Below are positions 10,195-19,661 of a DNA stretch of 37,964 nt, one piece after another. Below the pieces are notes generated by a model, which worked only from the letters and a program-made list of their open reading frames with translations, was not told the origin of the DNA and ran no database searches. Both the position numbers and the translations under genes were made by a program. Each line of letters begins with the position of its first letter. The first letter of the stretch is position 1. The DNA is from an uncultured Pseudomonadota bacterium (lineage in GTDB: Bacteria; Myxococcota_A; Polyangia; Nannocystales; Nannocystaceae): NCBI GenBank assembly GCA_913061055.1, contig CAJXVA010000026.1, positions 1-37,964 on the forward strand. The letters run 5' to 3'.

Positions 10195-11732
10195 CGGGGA
10201 GGGGCTCCGCCGAGCGCCGGCTGTGGAGGAACGTGGGCCTGGCCCGGGTTGTGGGCGTGGGGTGCAGCCGCCGGATGCATTCCCGGAGGCACCCCCACCG
10301 GCGGGGGGGCGGGGCCCTGCATCGCCTTGAGCTTGGCGTCTTCTTCGAGCCCGCGGACCAAGCCGAGCAGCGCCCCTCCGAAGAAGAACGGCAGCTTGGT
10401 GAAGAGGCTGTTGGGCAGCAGGTCGACCGCAAACAAGGCGCAGATGATCGCGAGGGCATCGACGTAGATCCGCCCCTCCTTGGGGATTCGATGCGCGCGC
10501 CGCCACGCGATGAAGATGGGGGTGAGGATGAGTCCGAAGGTGGCGATGAAGCCGACCACACCACGGCCCCCAATCCGAATGATCCACTCGCCGTCGGTCA
10601 GACAGATGTCATTGCCACGCTCGTCATAGACACGGTTGCGACCGTAGCCGCCCCACCCAAACGTCAGGCGTTCCGAGGCGCGCTCGTAGAGGATGTCTTC
10701 GTTGTAGAAGCGAACGTGCAGCGAGTCGGCGCGCTCCGGCGATATCTCGGTGAGCCATTCGATGAACGAATAGACGTCGAACACCTGCCAGGCGCGGATC
10801 GGTGGATACAGCAGGACCAGGATGGCGAGGGCGATGGCTGCGGTGATCGCTAGCTTGCCCCGCGAGATGAGAATGATCGGCACCGCGACGAGCGTGTAGA
10901 GCAACGCCGCGAGGTTGTGCGAGAGCGCCAAGGTGACCATCAAGATCACCACCGCACCGATCGCCGGTAAGCCGAATATGCTCTCCTTGCGCTTGGCCAA
11001 CACCGCGGCGCAGGCGGTCGCGCAGAAGAGGAACGTCGCGACGGCGAGGCCGGAGTTCTGAAACAGGACCGGCTTGAATCCATCGCCACGAACGACACCC
11101 GCGATGCCCGTGGATGCGTAGCCGTAGACCCACTTGTGGACCTGCGGCGAGATGCGGGCCTCGAGCAGGCACCCCGGCGCGTAGATCAGCGCCAAGATCA
11201 CGATGCCTCGCATCAGAACCCGCCCGTCTGCCGCGTTGCGGAAGGCGACGCGGCCCATCAAGAACGGGATGTACATCGACAGCGTATCCCGCACCGTGAC
11301 CGCGACGATGTCTTTCGAGCTGTGCCCCGAGAGGATGCGCGGCTCGGCCACCAGGTTGCCGGCCTTGTCCCACCAGTACACGCCAAAGCTCAGCGTGTCC
11401 TGGTTGGTCATCACCGTGCCGATGTTGCCGAGGAGCAGCAGGACGAAGAAGAGGTCGACGCCGCGAAAGGGCTTGGAGCGAAGGAGTCGATCCTTGTGCA
11501 CCAAGTAGGCCGCGGTCAGGCTCATCAGCCCTGAGAACTCGTACTTGCTCAGCGGGGGCACGAGCGGGGCGTCGAAGGCCACCAGCTCAGGCAGAAACAT
11601 CACGCCGATGAAGAAGATGTAGAAGACTGTCCGCGTCGCGTTCTGCTTGGCTGCGGTCACCGCGTAGCCGAGGGCCGCGGGCACGTACAGGAGCAGGGCC
11701 ACGAAAGGCCTCACGTCGGGCGGGGATGCCAC
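10191..11732 (-). CDS. O-antigen ligase/polymerase-like membrane protein
   Basis: 513 residues starting at GTG, with about ten or more hydrophobic segments from residue 10 to 450. The segment FGWGGYGRNRVYDERG followed by DGEWIIRIGGRGVVGF resembles the large periplasmic loop and G-rich conserved end of the O-antigen ligase / exopolysaccharide polymerase family (Wzy/WaaL). Such proteins join lipid-linked repeat units in the periplasm or transfer glycan to an acceptor. The final ~45 residues are a Pro/His/Ala-rich tail not usual for the family. The gene is divergent from a Wzx-type flippase 78 bp away, which supports a glycan-assembly role; polymerase or ligase cannot be decided from sequence. 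The downstream metzincin gene overlaps by 4 nt. Confidence 0.8.
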   Translation of the reverse strand: MASPPDVRPFVALLLYVPAALGYAVTAAKQNATRTVFYIFFIGVMFLPELVAFDAPLVPPLSKYEFSGLMSLTAAYLVHKDRLLRSKPFRGVDLFFVLLLLGNIGTVMTNQDTLSFGVYWWDKAGNLVAEPRILSGHSSKDIVAVTVRDTLSMYIPFLMGRVAFRNAADGRVLMRGIVILALIYAPGCLLEARISPQVHKWVYGYASTGIAGVVRGDGFKPVLFQNSGLAVATFLFCATACAAVLAKRKESIFGLPAIGAVVILMVTLALSHNLAALLYTLVAVPIILISRGKLAITAAIALAILVLLYPPIRAWQVFDVYSFIEWLTEISPERADSLHVRFYNEDILYERASERLTFGWGGYGRNRVYDERGNDICLTDGEWIIRIGGRGVVGFIATFGLILTPIFIAWRRAHRIPKEGRIYVDALAIICALFAVDLLPNSLFTKLPFFFGGALLGLVRGLEEDAKLKAMQGPAPPPVGVPPGMHPAAAPHAHNPGQAHVPPQPALGGAPPR

Positions 11733-11767
11733 GTCGGAAGGATATCAACGCAGGGCGCGAGGTTCGA

Positions 11768-11797
11768 TTGCCAGGCAAATCGGACCTGCGCTAGCGT
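11768..11797 (+). promoter_or_regulatory. Candidate promoter of the flippase operon
   Basis: TTGCCA (11768-11773), an 18-nt spacer, then TAGCGT (11792-11797), which ends exactly 13 nt before ATG 11811. There is no Shine-Dalgarno sequence, so the mRNA may be nearly leaderless. Confidence 0.45.
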
Positions 11798-11810
11798 CCC
11801 CCCCGAGCGC

Positions 11811-13256
11811 ATGGGCGACGAGCCGACGAACCCTTCCGACGCGTCGTCCGACGACCTTCCCGAGCACGCCGAACCAGCCGAGGATCGCGCCGCGTCGGAT
11901 GCACCGTCCGCTGCGGAGGACACCGCTGATCCCGGGGGCGGGAGCCGGCTCCAGCGGGCGGCCGCCAAGGGCGCGCTTTGGGTGTTTGGCGCGTTTGCTC
12001 TGGGCCAGGTCGTTCGACTGGGCAGCAGCCTCGTGCTCTCCCGCCTCCTCTTCCCCGAGGCGTTCGGCATCATGCGCGTGCTGATGGTCGTGGTCGGCAT
12101 CGTCGGGATGCTGTCCGACGCCGGGCTGCGTGGAAGCATCATCGCGCACAAGCGTGGCAACGAGCCTGACTTCTACAACACGGCCTGGACGCTGCAGTGC
12201 CTGCGCGGGGTTGCCGTGGCGGCGGTCGTGTCGGCACTCGCCGCCCCGCTCGCGAGCTACTACGCGCTTCCCGAGCTGTCGTTCTTGTTGCCCGCGGTCG
12301 GGTTGTCGCTGGTGTTTCGCGGGCTGCAGTCCACCGCGGTCTTCACCCTCTCCCGGCAGGTCAACCCGAAACCGGGCGCGCTGCTCGACCTCGCGGTCCG
12401 CGTCAGCTCGGTCGCGATCATGGTGGGCTTGGCGTTCGTCTGGAAGAGCGTCTGGGTCCTCGCGTTGGGGATGATCCTCTCCAACATGGGCTCCGGCCTG
12501 GCGACGCACTTCCTCATCAAGGGCTATCGAAACCGATGGCGATGGGACAAGGAGGCGGTCCGAGCTCAGCTTCGGTTCGGCAAGTGGGTGTTCCTCAGCT
12601 CCGCCCTCGCGGCGCTCCTGGGGCAGGGCGGCTCCGCGGTTGTCGCGAAGCTGCTGACCGACAACATGCTGGGCGTCTACTCCATCGCTCTGCTTCTGTC
12701 GGAGGCCGTCACGCAGGCGATGCAGACCGTCGCGACCAAGGTCCTGCAGCCGCTGTACGCAAAGTTTGTGCTCGGGAACCGCAAGCGTTTGCGTGGCCGG
12801 ATGTTCAAAGTCCGGGGCGCGTTGCTTGCCTTGGCACTGCCGCCTTTGTGGGTTCTGGGCATCTTCGGCCAGGAGATCGTGGATCTGCTGTTCGATGAGC
12901 GCTACGTCCAGGCAGGCTGGATGCTGCGGATCCTCGCTGCCGGGTCGATCGGCACGCTGATCATCGGCACCGCCGAGATGCTGTTCGTCGCCTCGGGAGA
13001 CTCGAGGTCCCACCTCATCCACAAGGCAACGGGGGCGACCTTCTTCGTGCTGTGCATGGCGGTGGGCTACTCGCTCGGCGAGTTCCAAGGCGTCCTGATC
13101 GGGATGTCGGTCGGACGCATTCTGGGCTACTTGCCCATGGCCTTCTTGCTGCGTCGCCGCGGTGCGTGGCTTCCCAAGCTCGACGCGCTCGCGTTCGCAG
13201 CTTCGGGGGGCGTTCTTGCACTCGGCTATTGGCTGCACCCTCTGGAGATTCTCTGA
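11811..13256 (+). CDS. Wzx-type oligosaccharide flippase (MOP superfamily)
   Basis: 481 residues. An acidic, Ala/Asp/Glu-rich cytoplasmic N-terminus (~48 residues, longer than usual) precedes the canonical family opening RAAAKGALWVFGAFALGQVVRLGSS. Next come SRLLFPEAFGIMRV and a series of hydrophobic segments throughout, matching polysaccharide biosynthesis/export proteins of the MOP exporter superfamily (RfbX/WzxC type). The expected role is flipping undecaprenyl-linked glycan units to the periplasmic face. ATG 11811 has no ribosome-binding site but lies 13 nt after a good -10-like element. The stop overlaps the sulfotransferase start (TGATG), indicating coupled translation, and the divergent neighbour is a polymerase-like protein. 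The transported glycan is unknown; no glycosyltransferase lies in this window. Confidence 0.9.
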   Translation: MGDEPTNPSDASSDDLPEHAEPAEDRAASDAPSAAEDTADPGGGSRLQRAAAKGALWVFGAFALGQVVRLGSSLVLSRLLFPEAFGIMRVLMVVVGIVGMLSDAGLRGSIIAHKRGNEPDFYNTAWTLQCLRGVAVAAVVSALAAPLASYYALPELSFLLPAVGLSLVFRGLQSTAVFTLSRQVNPKPGALLDLAVRVSSVAIMVGLAFVWKSVWVLALGMILSNMGSGLATHFLIKGYRNRWRWDKEAVRAQLRFGKWVFLSSALAALLGQGGSAVVAKLLTDNMLGVYSIALLLSEAVTQAMQTVATKVLQPLYAKFVLGNRKRLRGRMFKVRGALLALALPPLWVLGIFGQEIVDLLFDERYVQAGWMLRILAAGSIGTLIIGTAEMLFVASGDSRSHLIHKATGATFFVLCMAVGYSLGEFQGVLIGMSVGRILGYLPMAFLLRRRGAWLPKLDALAFAASGGVLALGYWLHPLEIL

Positions 13257-14176
13257 TGACCGACGCACCCACTGGCCGCATGCCGGACTTCCTCCTCATC
13301 GGCGGGATGAAGTGCGGTAGCACGACGCTGCACGACTACCTCACGGGCCACCCCCAACTGGCCGAACCTCAGTACAAGGAGCCCGGGTTCTTCAGCCGCG
13401 ACGAGCGGTTCTCACTGGGACTGGACTGGTATCGCAGCGTGTTTGCGTCGGCGAAGGAAGGCCAGCTCGCCTTCGAATCGTCCACTTGCTACACGCGTCA
13501 CCCGCACTTCGGCGAGGTCGCGGCCCGTATCCACGAGCATCTGCCAGGCATCAAGCTCGTCTACATCATGCGGCATCCGGTCGACCGCCTCTACTCGCAC
13601 TATCGCCACGCGATGCTGGAGAGGCAGAAGAAGAACGAGGGGCCCGTGGTCTCGCTCGAGGCCGCGATGTCGGAGAGCTCAGAGTACTTCGACGCGGGTT
13701 GTTACCTTCGGCAGATCGAGCAGTTCACGGCCCACTACGATCGGGACCGCTTTTTCTTCCTCACCCTCGAGGAACTCAAGGCCGACCCCGACGCGATGCT
13801 GGGGTCGCTGCAGGAATTCTTGGGTGTTGATCGGGTGCCTACGCTCTCGGCGTCGCTCAAGGGCGCATCCAATGCTGCGAGCGCCCGGGCGGTGGGCACG
13901 ACCACGGCCTCCGCCCGCGACAAGCTTCGCCGCAATCCACTGGTCCGCGTCGCGAAACGGCTCATTCCCAAACAGGCCCGCGGCCTCCTGATGAAGGCGG
14001 TCATGAACTCGCCAGTCGTGAAGGCGCGCGCCAAGGCCAAAGCCGACGCGTTTGCTGCGCAACTCTCGAAGCTGACCGATGCCAAGCGTCAGGAGTTGTT
14101 GAAGCGATACGAGGAACCTAACGCCGCGCTTGCAGAGTTCCTCGGGCGTCCGCTCCCGGACTCGTGGACCTCGTAG
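13256..14176 (+). CDS. PAPS-dependent sulfotransferase
   Basis: 306 residues. The 5'-phosphosulfate-binding loop GGMKCGSTTL (16-25) and the 3'-phosphate-binding segment LVYIMRHPVDRLYSHYRHA (Arg106 and Ser114) are both intact, and the body matches the Sulfotransfer_1/3 family. It would move sulfate from PAPS to a hydroxyl acceptor. There is no signal peptide, so it acts in the cytoplasm. I chose ATG 13256 because it overlaps the flippase stop by one base and gives MTDAPTGRMPDFLLIGGMK; the longer open frame upstream lies inside the flippase. Coupling to a flippase suggests the acceptor is a lipid-linked glycan or its sugar precursor, sulfated before export; this is inference. The C-terminal ~80 residues are Lys/Arg/Ala-rich and helical. 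Confidence 0.9.
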   Translation: MTDAPTGRMPDFLLIGGMKCGSTTLHDYLTGHPQLAEPQYKEPGFFSRDERFSLGLDWYRSVFASAKEGQLAFESSTCYTRHPHFGEVAARIHEHLPGIKLVYIMRHPVDRLYSHYRHAMLERQKKNEGPVVSLEAAMSESSEYFDAGCYLRQIEQFTAHYDRDRFFFLTLEELKADPDAMLGSLQEFLGVDRVPTLSASLKGASNAASARAVGTTTASARDKLRRNPLVRVAKRLIPKQARGLLMKAVMNSPVVKARAKAKADAFAAQLSKLTDAKRQELLKRYEEPNAALAEFLGRPLPDSWTS

Positions 14177-14276
14177 CACCCCGCTGTTCGGTCACGCGCA
14201 GCGTTTGCTGGGGCGCCTGCCAGCGCCGCGGCGCATGATGAACTGCGTGATATCTTCCGCGTCGAGGTCGCACGAC

Positions 14277-15092
14277 ATGCTCATCAACCCGCTCGACAAG
14301 GACGCACTGCGAGAGCAGTTCCGCTCTGCCAAGCCCTTTCCACACCTGGTCGTGGAGAACTTCTTGGAGCCCACGTTTCTCAAAGAGGTGGTCGAGGCAT
14401 ACCCGACGTTCGACAGCGCGTGGAAGGAAGCCAAGGGCACACGGGACGCTTTCAACGCGCTCAACGAGAAGCTCAAGGTCCAGGTTTCGGACTCCTCGCG
14501 GTTCCCCGGACCGGTCAAGCGACTCCATGATGCGATCACATCCAAGGCGTTTCTCGAGGATCTCTCCGAGATCACAGGCATCGAGAACTTGCAGGCGGAC
14601 CCCGCGATGCGGGGAGGTGGCATGCACCTCACCGGTCCCAGCGGTCGTCTGGATGTGCACATCGACTTCAACTACTCCGACGAACTCAAGATGCATCGTC
14701 GGCTCAACATCCTCATCTACCTCAACGAGGGGTGGGACCCGGCGTGGGGAGGGGCGGTCGAGCTGTGGGATACGGAGGTGAAGAACTGCGAGGTTTCGGT
14801 CTCGCCGCTCATCAACCGCTGCGTGTTGTTCGAGACCAGCGACATCAGCTATCACGGCGTGGAGCCGGTGACCTGCCCACCGGGCGTCGGCCGGATCTCG
14901 TTCGCTGGCTACTACTACACCGAAGACGCGCCGGTGCAGTGGGACGGCCAGCACCACAGCACCGTGTTCAAAGCACGGCCGGACGAAGCGCTGCGTGATC
15001 TGGTGTTGGGCAACTTCGACCGGCTCGGCCGGGCGGCCTACAAGAAACTGCAGCGGGGTCGCCGGCTGGTGAACATGCTTCGCGGCCGCTAG
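14277..15092 (+). CDS. 2-oxoglutarate/Fe(II)-dependent oxygenase
   Basis: 271 residues from ATG 14277, which has GAGG (14264-14267) 9 nt upstream; the frame is open further upstream into the sulfotransferase. The iron ligands are His128 and Asp130 in DVHIDFNYSD and the distal His193 in SYHGVEP. Arg206 in GVGRISFAGYYY would bind 2-oxoglutarate. NILIYLNEGWDPAWGG is the typical core of prolyl-4-hydroxylase-like members (2OG-FeII_Oxy_3 type). Such enzymes hydroxylate peptides, sugars or small molecules in the cytoplasm. Following a flippase and a sulfotransferase, a tailoring role on the same glycan or a peptide is plausible but unproven. A strong bidirectional terminator follows. Confidence 0.88.
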   Translation: MLINPLDKDALREQFRSAKPFPHLVVENFLEPTFLKEVVEAYPTFDSAWKEAKGTRDAFNALNEKLKVQVSDSSRFPGPVKRLHDAITSKAFLEDLSEITGIENLQADPAMRGGGMHLTGPSGRLDVHIDFNYSDELKMHRRLNILIYLNEGWDPAWGGAVELWDTEVKNCEVSVSPLINRCVLFETSDISYHGVEPVTCPPGVGRISFAGYYYTEDAPVQWDGQHHSTVFKARPDEALRDLVLGNFDRLGRAAYKKLQRGRRLVNMLRGR

Positions 15093-15121
15093 CGCGACCG
15101 AGCCCGACGCGGCAACGAAGA

Positions 15122-15151
15122 AGGGCCCGCTCGGAGACTCCGGCGGGCCCT
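15122..15151. terminator. Bidirectional terminator between convergent genes
   Basis: AGGGCCCGC (15122-15130) pairs with GCGGGCCCT (15143-15151), with a further CGGA/TCCG inner stem. It separates the oxygenase gene (+) from the processing protease (-), which ends at 15174. Confidence 0.75.
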
Positions 15152-15173
15152 CTTGCATGGTTGGCCGGCTGCG

Positions 15174-18100
15174 CTACTGGAACGTATCGACGCGGAGCTT
15201 GCCGCCGGCGGAGTACTCGTGGTCCGCGGCGCGAGCTGCCGCGAGTCCGCTGGTGCGAAGAACCCACATCCGCCGGATGGCCACGACGTCGTCATTTTGG
15301 CGCGCGTGGACCTCGATGATGTTGTTGCCCGGCGTCAGCGGGACCTCGGCGGAGAACTTCAGCTCTCCGGTGGTGGGGTCGGGGCTGGCCACGTAGTAGA
15401 CCTTTTCGCGGTCGCCGAAGAGGTTGCGCGATGGGTTGTAGACGGTCACGAAGACGTCGCGCAGGGCCTGCTCGTCGGTCGCCACGCCCGAGAGGGTGAC
15501 CGACTCGGAGTCGGTTTTGGACAGCGCCGCGTCCAGGGTCACCTTGGGAGGGGAGACCTCGAAGCTTGCGGTCACGACGGGCGCCTTGGCGCTCCCGGTT
15601 CCGCGGTCGACATCGGAGCTCTTGGCGAACGCCATCTGACCTCCATCGAGGTGGACACGGACCCAGCCGTCCCCTTCGGCAACCGCCGGCATGACGGTGC
15701 CTTTGGCGACTCGGCCGATGGTTCGGTCAGGCGTGAGCGGGCTGGCGTACAGGTCGATGGCACCGGTGGCGGTCGCCGTGCCTTTGGCCTTGGAGAGCGA
15801 GACGCCGCGCTCGGGTACCGGAAGGTGGATCCGCTCGGACAGGGCTTCGGCGATCTTGTTGTCGGAGACGGTGAGCTGCAGCTGCACGTCTCCATCCTCT
15901 GGGCGCTCCTTGAGCTCGAAGTCCAGGTCGACGGCGCGGGAGTTTCCGGTCGCGACCTTGCCGAGATCCTTGCGGCCCTCGTGCAGGAACACCGACTCTC
16001 CGGCCCGGTTGCGCAGCGTGACCCAGGTGTCGAGCGCATCGCCCTCGCCCTGGTTGGCCAGCGAGACCCTCAGCCGGACGCGTTCGCCGACTTGAAGGGC
16101 ACCATCGCCGTTGCCGACGATGGATTCACCCAGCGCCGGGTCGTCGATGACCTGGTAGCCGTAGACGAACTGCGGTCGGGGCAGGCCCTCGGCGCTGACG
16201 TCGATCGAGGTGGTCGAGCCTTTGGCGAGCTTGGCCCCGTGCGCCTCAAACAAGTGGACGTCGATACGGTCGGTGCGGCTGAGTTCGTGTTCGGAGACCG
16301 AGAGCTTGAGGCTGTAGGTGCGTGACTCGCCCGGCGCGACCTTGCCGAACAGCATCTCCCGCTCGTCGAAGTAGCGGTAGTCGGAGTCGGTGATGGCGCG
16401 GACCTGGTAGGCGGTCGCGTCGCCGATGTTCTTCACGACGGCGGTCACGGTGCCCCGCTCACCCCCGCGGATCTTGTTGCCCGGCTTGTCGGTGGTGATC
16501 GACACCTGGAGCTTGGCCGAGCCCGACGCGGGTTTGGTGCCGAGGGTCCAGTCGACGTCGCGCGCCGAGAGGCTCTTGGTGATGCGGCCTTGCTGCTTCT
16601 GCTCCTGTTGCTCGACAAACGAGCCCATCTTGCGCAGCAGGACGTCCCGGTCGGAGGAGGGGGCCCAGGCCACGAACTCGGCCGCCATCCGAATCTCGGG
16701 GTCGTCCAGGAAGGACGGGACCGCGCTCGCGCCCTTCTTGCCCTTCTTCCTGTCTGGCTTCTTGCCCGTCTTCTCGTCCGACGTCTTGTCCGACTTCTTG
16801 TCCGACTTCTTGTCGCTCTTCCCGGGCATGACCGAACCGGCGTCGAGGAAGTGCAGCGAGCCGTGGGCGATCTTCTGGGTCTTGGCGTTGGAGGTGAGGT
16901 GGGAGGCGAGGGACTCTTCGCGGAGCAGGTCGAACCGACCGCGCCCGAAGTAGTAGATCTGCTCCTTGCCGATCCAGACGGGGACGGTCTCGATGTCTGG
17001 GCTGACGCCCACCGATTGAATCGAGACATCCCCGGGGGTGAGGTACTGAGCGATGGTGAGCTTGAGGGCCAGTTCTTTGTCGCCGGCCTTGCGCTCGTGC
17101 AGGACTTGGACGCTGCCCTTGCCAAAGCTTCGGCGGCCCATCAGGACCCCGCGGCCCAGGTTGCGCAGCGCGCCCGCGACGATCTCCGATGCGCTGGCGG
17201 AGCCCTGGTCGATCAGCACGACCAGGGGGAGGTCGGGGAAGTCGTAGCGGTCGTTGGCGCGGTTCTCCTCGCGAGGGGAGCTGACGCCGACGGTGGACAC
17301 GATGGTCCCAGAGTCGAGGAATGCGTCGGCGACCTCGACAGCGGCGTTGAGTAGGCCACCGGGGTTGTCGCGCAAGTCGAGCACGATGCCCTCGACCCCG
17401 GCCTTCTCAAACTCGCCGAGCTTGGCGCGGAGCTCTTTGCCGGTGGTCTGGGCGAAGTTTCGCGGGATCTGAACGAGCCCGACGTTGTGCTTCTCGCCAT
17501 CGAGGCCGGTGACCTCGAGCTTCTCGCCGATGACCGAGTCGAGCTTGATGGTGGCGCGGGTGATGGACAGCCGCTTGGGCTTGGCCATGCCTTCGCGCAT
17601 CACGTAGAGGATGACGTCGGTGCCGGCGGGCCCTCGGAGACGGTCGACCGCCTCGTTGAGGGTCATCGTGACGGTGGACTCCGAGCCGATCTGGGCGATG
17701 CGGTCGCCGGGCTGCATGTCGACGGCCGAGGCCGGGTTGCCATCGATGACGCGGATCACGGTGATCTTGCCATCGCGCATGCCGACCTCGATTCCCAAGC
17801 CGCCGAAGCTGCCCTTGGTGCTGGCCTTCATGTCGCTGAAGTCGGAGGGCCGCAGCAGGTTGGTGTGGGGATCGAGGGTGCTGAGGACACCGGCGACGAT
17901 GGCGTACTCGGCCTCGCGCTGTTCGTCCTCGGTGAGGTCGGTGTGCTCGGTGACGAAGCGAAACACTTCGCGGACGTGCGGGCCGACGGCCCAAAGCGCC
18001 TCGATTTCGCCGAGCTCGAAGACCTTCTCGTGGGTGGCGACGCGGACGCGAACGCGCTCGCCTTTGCCGATCGGTTGGACCAGTACCTGCGCGACGCGCC

Positions 18101-18419
18101 GCTCGAGCGCTTCGAGACCGGCGAGGGTCATCGCGCGAGGGTCGACCCGCTCGGGTTCGACGTAGTATTTGGAGACATTCCACAGGGTCCAGTCGAGGAC
18201 CCGCAACTCGGTCGCGTCGTGGTTGGGGACGAGTCGGGAGTGTTTGCGCGGATCGCTGCGCTGGGCCTGGGCTTGGCGGTCTCCGACGGCGGTCAGGCCG
18301 AGGGAGAGGGCGAGCGACCCCACAATCACCGCGGAAGTTCCGAATCGGGACCAAACCTGAGACCGCCAAACCGCAGGGCGGTTGCTGGCACGGCCGCGTG
18401 GAGGCGTCAGTCGACTCAC
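15174..18419 (-). CDS. Giant C-terminal processing peptidase (S41) with long tail
   Basis: 1081 residues, far longer than ordinary Ctp/Prc proteases (about 400-700). A Sec-type signal or anchor occupies residues ~25-50. Then come a PDZ domain (~203-290, [11 protein letters not shown]) and the S41 catalytic domain (~312-475). The dyad is Ser409 in [10 protein letters not shown] and Lys434 in [10 protein letters not shown], with the 25-residue spacing known from Prc. A Lys/Ser/Asp-rich linker (534-563) follows. After it are two CARDB-like beta domains (~640-740 and ~770-865), an SH3b-like segment (~886-937, [18 protein letters not shown]) and a final Ig-like domain (~958-1055). Ctp enzymes trim envelope proteins at their C-termini in the periplasm; the added domains probably bind cell wall or substrate (inference). 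It is divergent from the sigma factor gene. Confidence 0.88.
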   Translation of the reverse strand: MSRLTPPRGRASNRPAVWRSQVWSRFGTSAVIVGSLALSLGLTAVGDRQAQAQRSDPRKHSRLVPNHDATELRVLDWTLWNVSKYYVEPERVDPRAMTLAGLEALERRVAQVLVQPIGKGERVRVRVATHEKVFELGEIEALWAVGPHVREVFRFVTEHTDLTEDEQREAEYAIVAGVLSTLDPHTNLLRPSDFSDMKASTKGSFGGLGIEVGMRDGKITVIRVIDGNPASAVDMQPGDRIAQIGSESTVTMTLNEAVDRLRGPAGTDVILYVMREGMAKPKRLSITRATIKLDSVIGEKLEVTGLDGEKHNVGLVQIPRNFAQTTGKELRAKLGEFEKAGVEGIVLDLRDNPGGLLNAAVEVADAFLDSGTIVSTVGVSSPREENRANDRYDFPDLPLVVLIDQGSASASEIVAGALRNLGRGVLMGRRSFGKGSVQVLHERKAGDKELALKLTIAQYLTPGDVSIQSVGVSPDIETVPVWIGKEQIYYFGRGRFDLLREESLASHLTSNAKTQKIAHGSLHFLDAGSVMPGKSDKKSDKKSDKTSDEKTGKKPDRKKGKKGASAVPSFLDDPEIRMAAEFVAWAPSSDRDVLLRKMGSFVEQQEQKQQGRITKSLSARDVDWTLGTKPASGSAKLQVSITTDKPGNKIRGGERGTVTAVVKNIGDATAYQVRAITDSDYRYFDEREMLFGKVAPGESRTYSLKLSVSEHELSRTDRIDVHLFEAHGAKLAKGSTTSIDVSAEGLPRPQFVYGYQVIDDPALGESIVGNGDGALQVGERVRLRVSLANQGEGDALDTWVTLRNRAGESVFLHEGRKDLGKVATGNSRAVDLDFELKERPEDGDVQLQLTVSDNKIAEALSERIHLPVPERGVSLSKAKGTATATGAIDLYASPLTPDRTIGRVAKGTVMPAVAEGDGWVRVHLDGGQMAFAKSSDVDRGTGSAKAPVVTASFEVSPPKVTLDAALSKTDSESVTLSGVATDEQALRDVFVTVYNPSRNLFGDREKVYYVASPDPTTGELKFSAEVPLTPGNNIIEVHARQNDDVVAIRRMWVLRTSGLAAARAADHEYSAGGKLRVDTFQ
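16785..16820 (-). repeat. 12-bp tandem repeat encoding Lys/Ser/Asp units
   Basis: Two perfect copies of CTTGTCCGACTT plus a degenerate third (plus-strand reading) encode repeated SDKK in the linker between the protease and its C-terminal domains. Confidence 0.8.
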
Positions 18420-18526
18420 GTCGGCAGTCTAGCAGGCGAGATGGCCCGCGCTTGCGGTCAGGGACCGTCAGATCGGACCGATTTCCGGCTACGGTGCCGG
18501 GGTCGCGTCGCGTCCGGCGACCGGCG

Positions 18527-18532
18527 TAGACT
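18527..18532 (+). promoter_or_regulatory. -10-like element before the RpoH-type gene
   Basis: TAGACT ends exactly 13 nt before ATG 18546, the same geometry as at the flippase and the 36803 lipoprotein starts. No convincing -35 is seen. Confidence 0.3.
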
Positions 18533-18545
18533 CCGCGTGCCCGCG

Positions 18546-19661
18546 ATGGCGAAACCCAAGTCCCAGAAGCGGTCCAAGTCGGCCAGCTCCGAACCCATCG
18601 ACGTCGAAGTGGTCGACGGATATCCGGAGCCCGAGGAGGCACTCCCCAAGTCAACCAAGGCGCCCGTCGAGGAGCAGGACGAAGCCGCGGCTGAAGCGCT
18701 GGCCGAGGTCGATCCCGTCTCCGACGAGGAGCTGGAGGCGATCGCCAAGAGCATCGGGCGTCCGAAGGCTGCGCCCGAGGGCACCACGGCGCTGGCGCGT
18801 CGAGATCCGATGGCCGCCTACATGGCGGAGGTTCGGCGCCACCCGCTGCTCACCCGCGAGGAGGAGCACGAGCTGGCGGTGCGCTGGGTCGAAGAAGATG
18901 ACAAGGAGGCGGGGCGAAAGCTGGTGACCTCCAACCTTCGCCTCGTGGTGAAGATCGCCCACGAGTATCGACGCGCCTATCACAACCTCTTGGACTTGGT
19001 GCAAGAGGGGAACGTGGGCCTGGTGAAGGCGGTTCAGAAGTTCGACCCCTATCGCGGGGTCAAGCTCAGCACCTACTCGGGCTGGTGGATTCGGGCGTAC
19101 ATCCTCAAGTACATCCTCAACAACTGGCGACTGGTCAAGATCGGGACCACCCAGAACCAGCGGAAGCTGTTCTTCAACCTTCGCAAGCAGCGAGCCGCGC
19201 TCGAGGCTGCGGGCATTGAACCCTCCGCCGAAAACATCGCCAAGGAACTCGACGTCTCGGAGAAAGAGGTGGTCGAGATGGAGCGCCGGATGGCGGCACC
19301 CGACATGTCCCTCGACGCCCCGCTCTCGGGCGATGACGGCGACGGCAGTCGAACGCGCCTCGACATGATCGAGGACGACTACGCCGATCCGGAAGACAAC
19401 GTCGACGCGGCGGGATTCAAGTCGTTGATGCAATCCAAGCTGCTTGCGTTCGGCGCGGACCTCGAAGGCCGCGAACTCGAGATTTTCTCGGACCGCCTGA
19501 TGTCGGAGGAGCCAGTGACCCTGCAAGAACTCGGTGACCGCTGGGGCGTGAGTCGGGAGCGGGCACGCCAGGTCGAAAAGCGGATGATCCTGAGGCTACG
19601 GGCGTATCTACAGCAAGAGCTGGGCGACGCGGTCCAGGTCGCGCTGGGGCACGACGCGTGA
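18546..19661 (+). CDS. rpoH: RpoH-type (sigma-32 family) RNA polymerase sigma factor
   Basis: 371 residues. Sigma region 2 is well conserved ([51 protein letters not shown]). It is followed by the RpoH box QRKLFFNLR (205-213), which distinguishes heat-shock sigmas from housekeeping ones. Region 4 with a helix-turn-helix ends the protein ([21 protein letters not shown]). The ~85-residue acidic N-terminal extension is longer than in E. coli RpoH. Myxobacteria carry several such paralogues, including developmental SigB/SigC, so a heat-shock role is not certain. I prefer ATG 18546; a GTG at 18537 is an alternative. The stop overlaps the rsmI GTG. It lies divergent from the S41 protease and in the same region as tig and clpPX. 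Confidence 0.9.
   Translation: MAKPKSQKRSKSASSEPIDVEVVDGYPEPEEALPKSTKAPVEEQDEAAAEALAEVDPVSDEELEAIAKSIGRPKAAPEGTTALARRDPMAAYMAEVRRHPLLTREEEHELAVRWVEEDDKEAGRKLVTSNLRLVVKIAHEYRRAYHNLLDLVQEGNVGLVKAVQKFDPYRGVKLSTYSGWWIRAYILKYILNNWRLVKIGTTQNQRKLFFNLRKQRAALEAAGIEPSAENIAKELDVSEKEVVEMERRMAAPDMSLDAPLSGDDGDGSRTRLDMIEDDYADPEDNVDAAGFKSLMQSKLLAFGADLEGRELEIFSDRLMSEEPVTLQELGDRWGVSRERARQVEKRMILRLRAYLQQELGDAVQVALGHDA

Noticed and set aside
17487..18545. Long N-terminal extension of the sigma factor frame
   Set aside because: It is antisense to the S41 catalytic and PDZ domains; sigma homology begins only after 18546.
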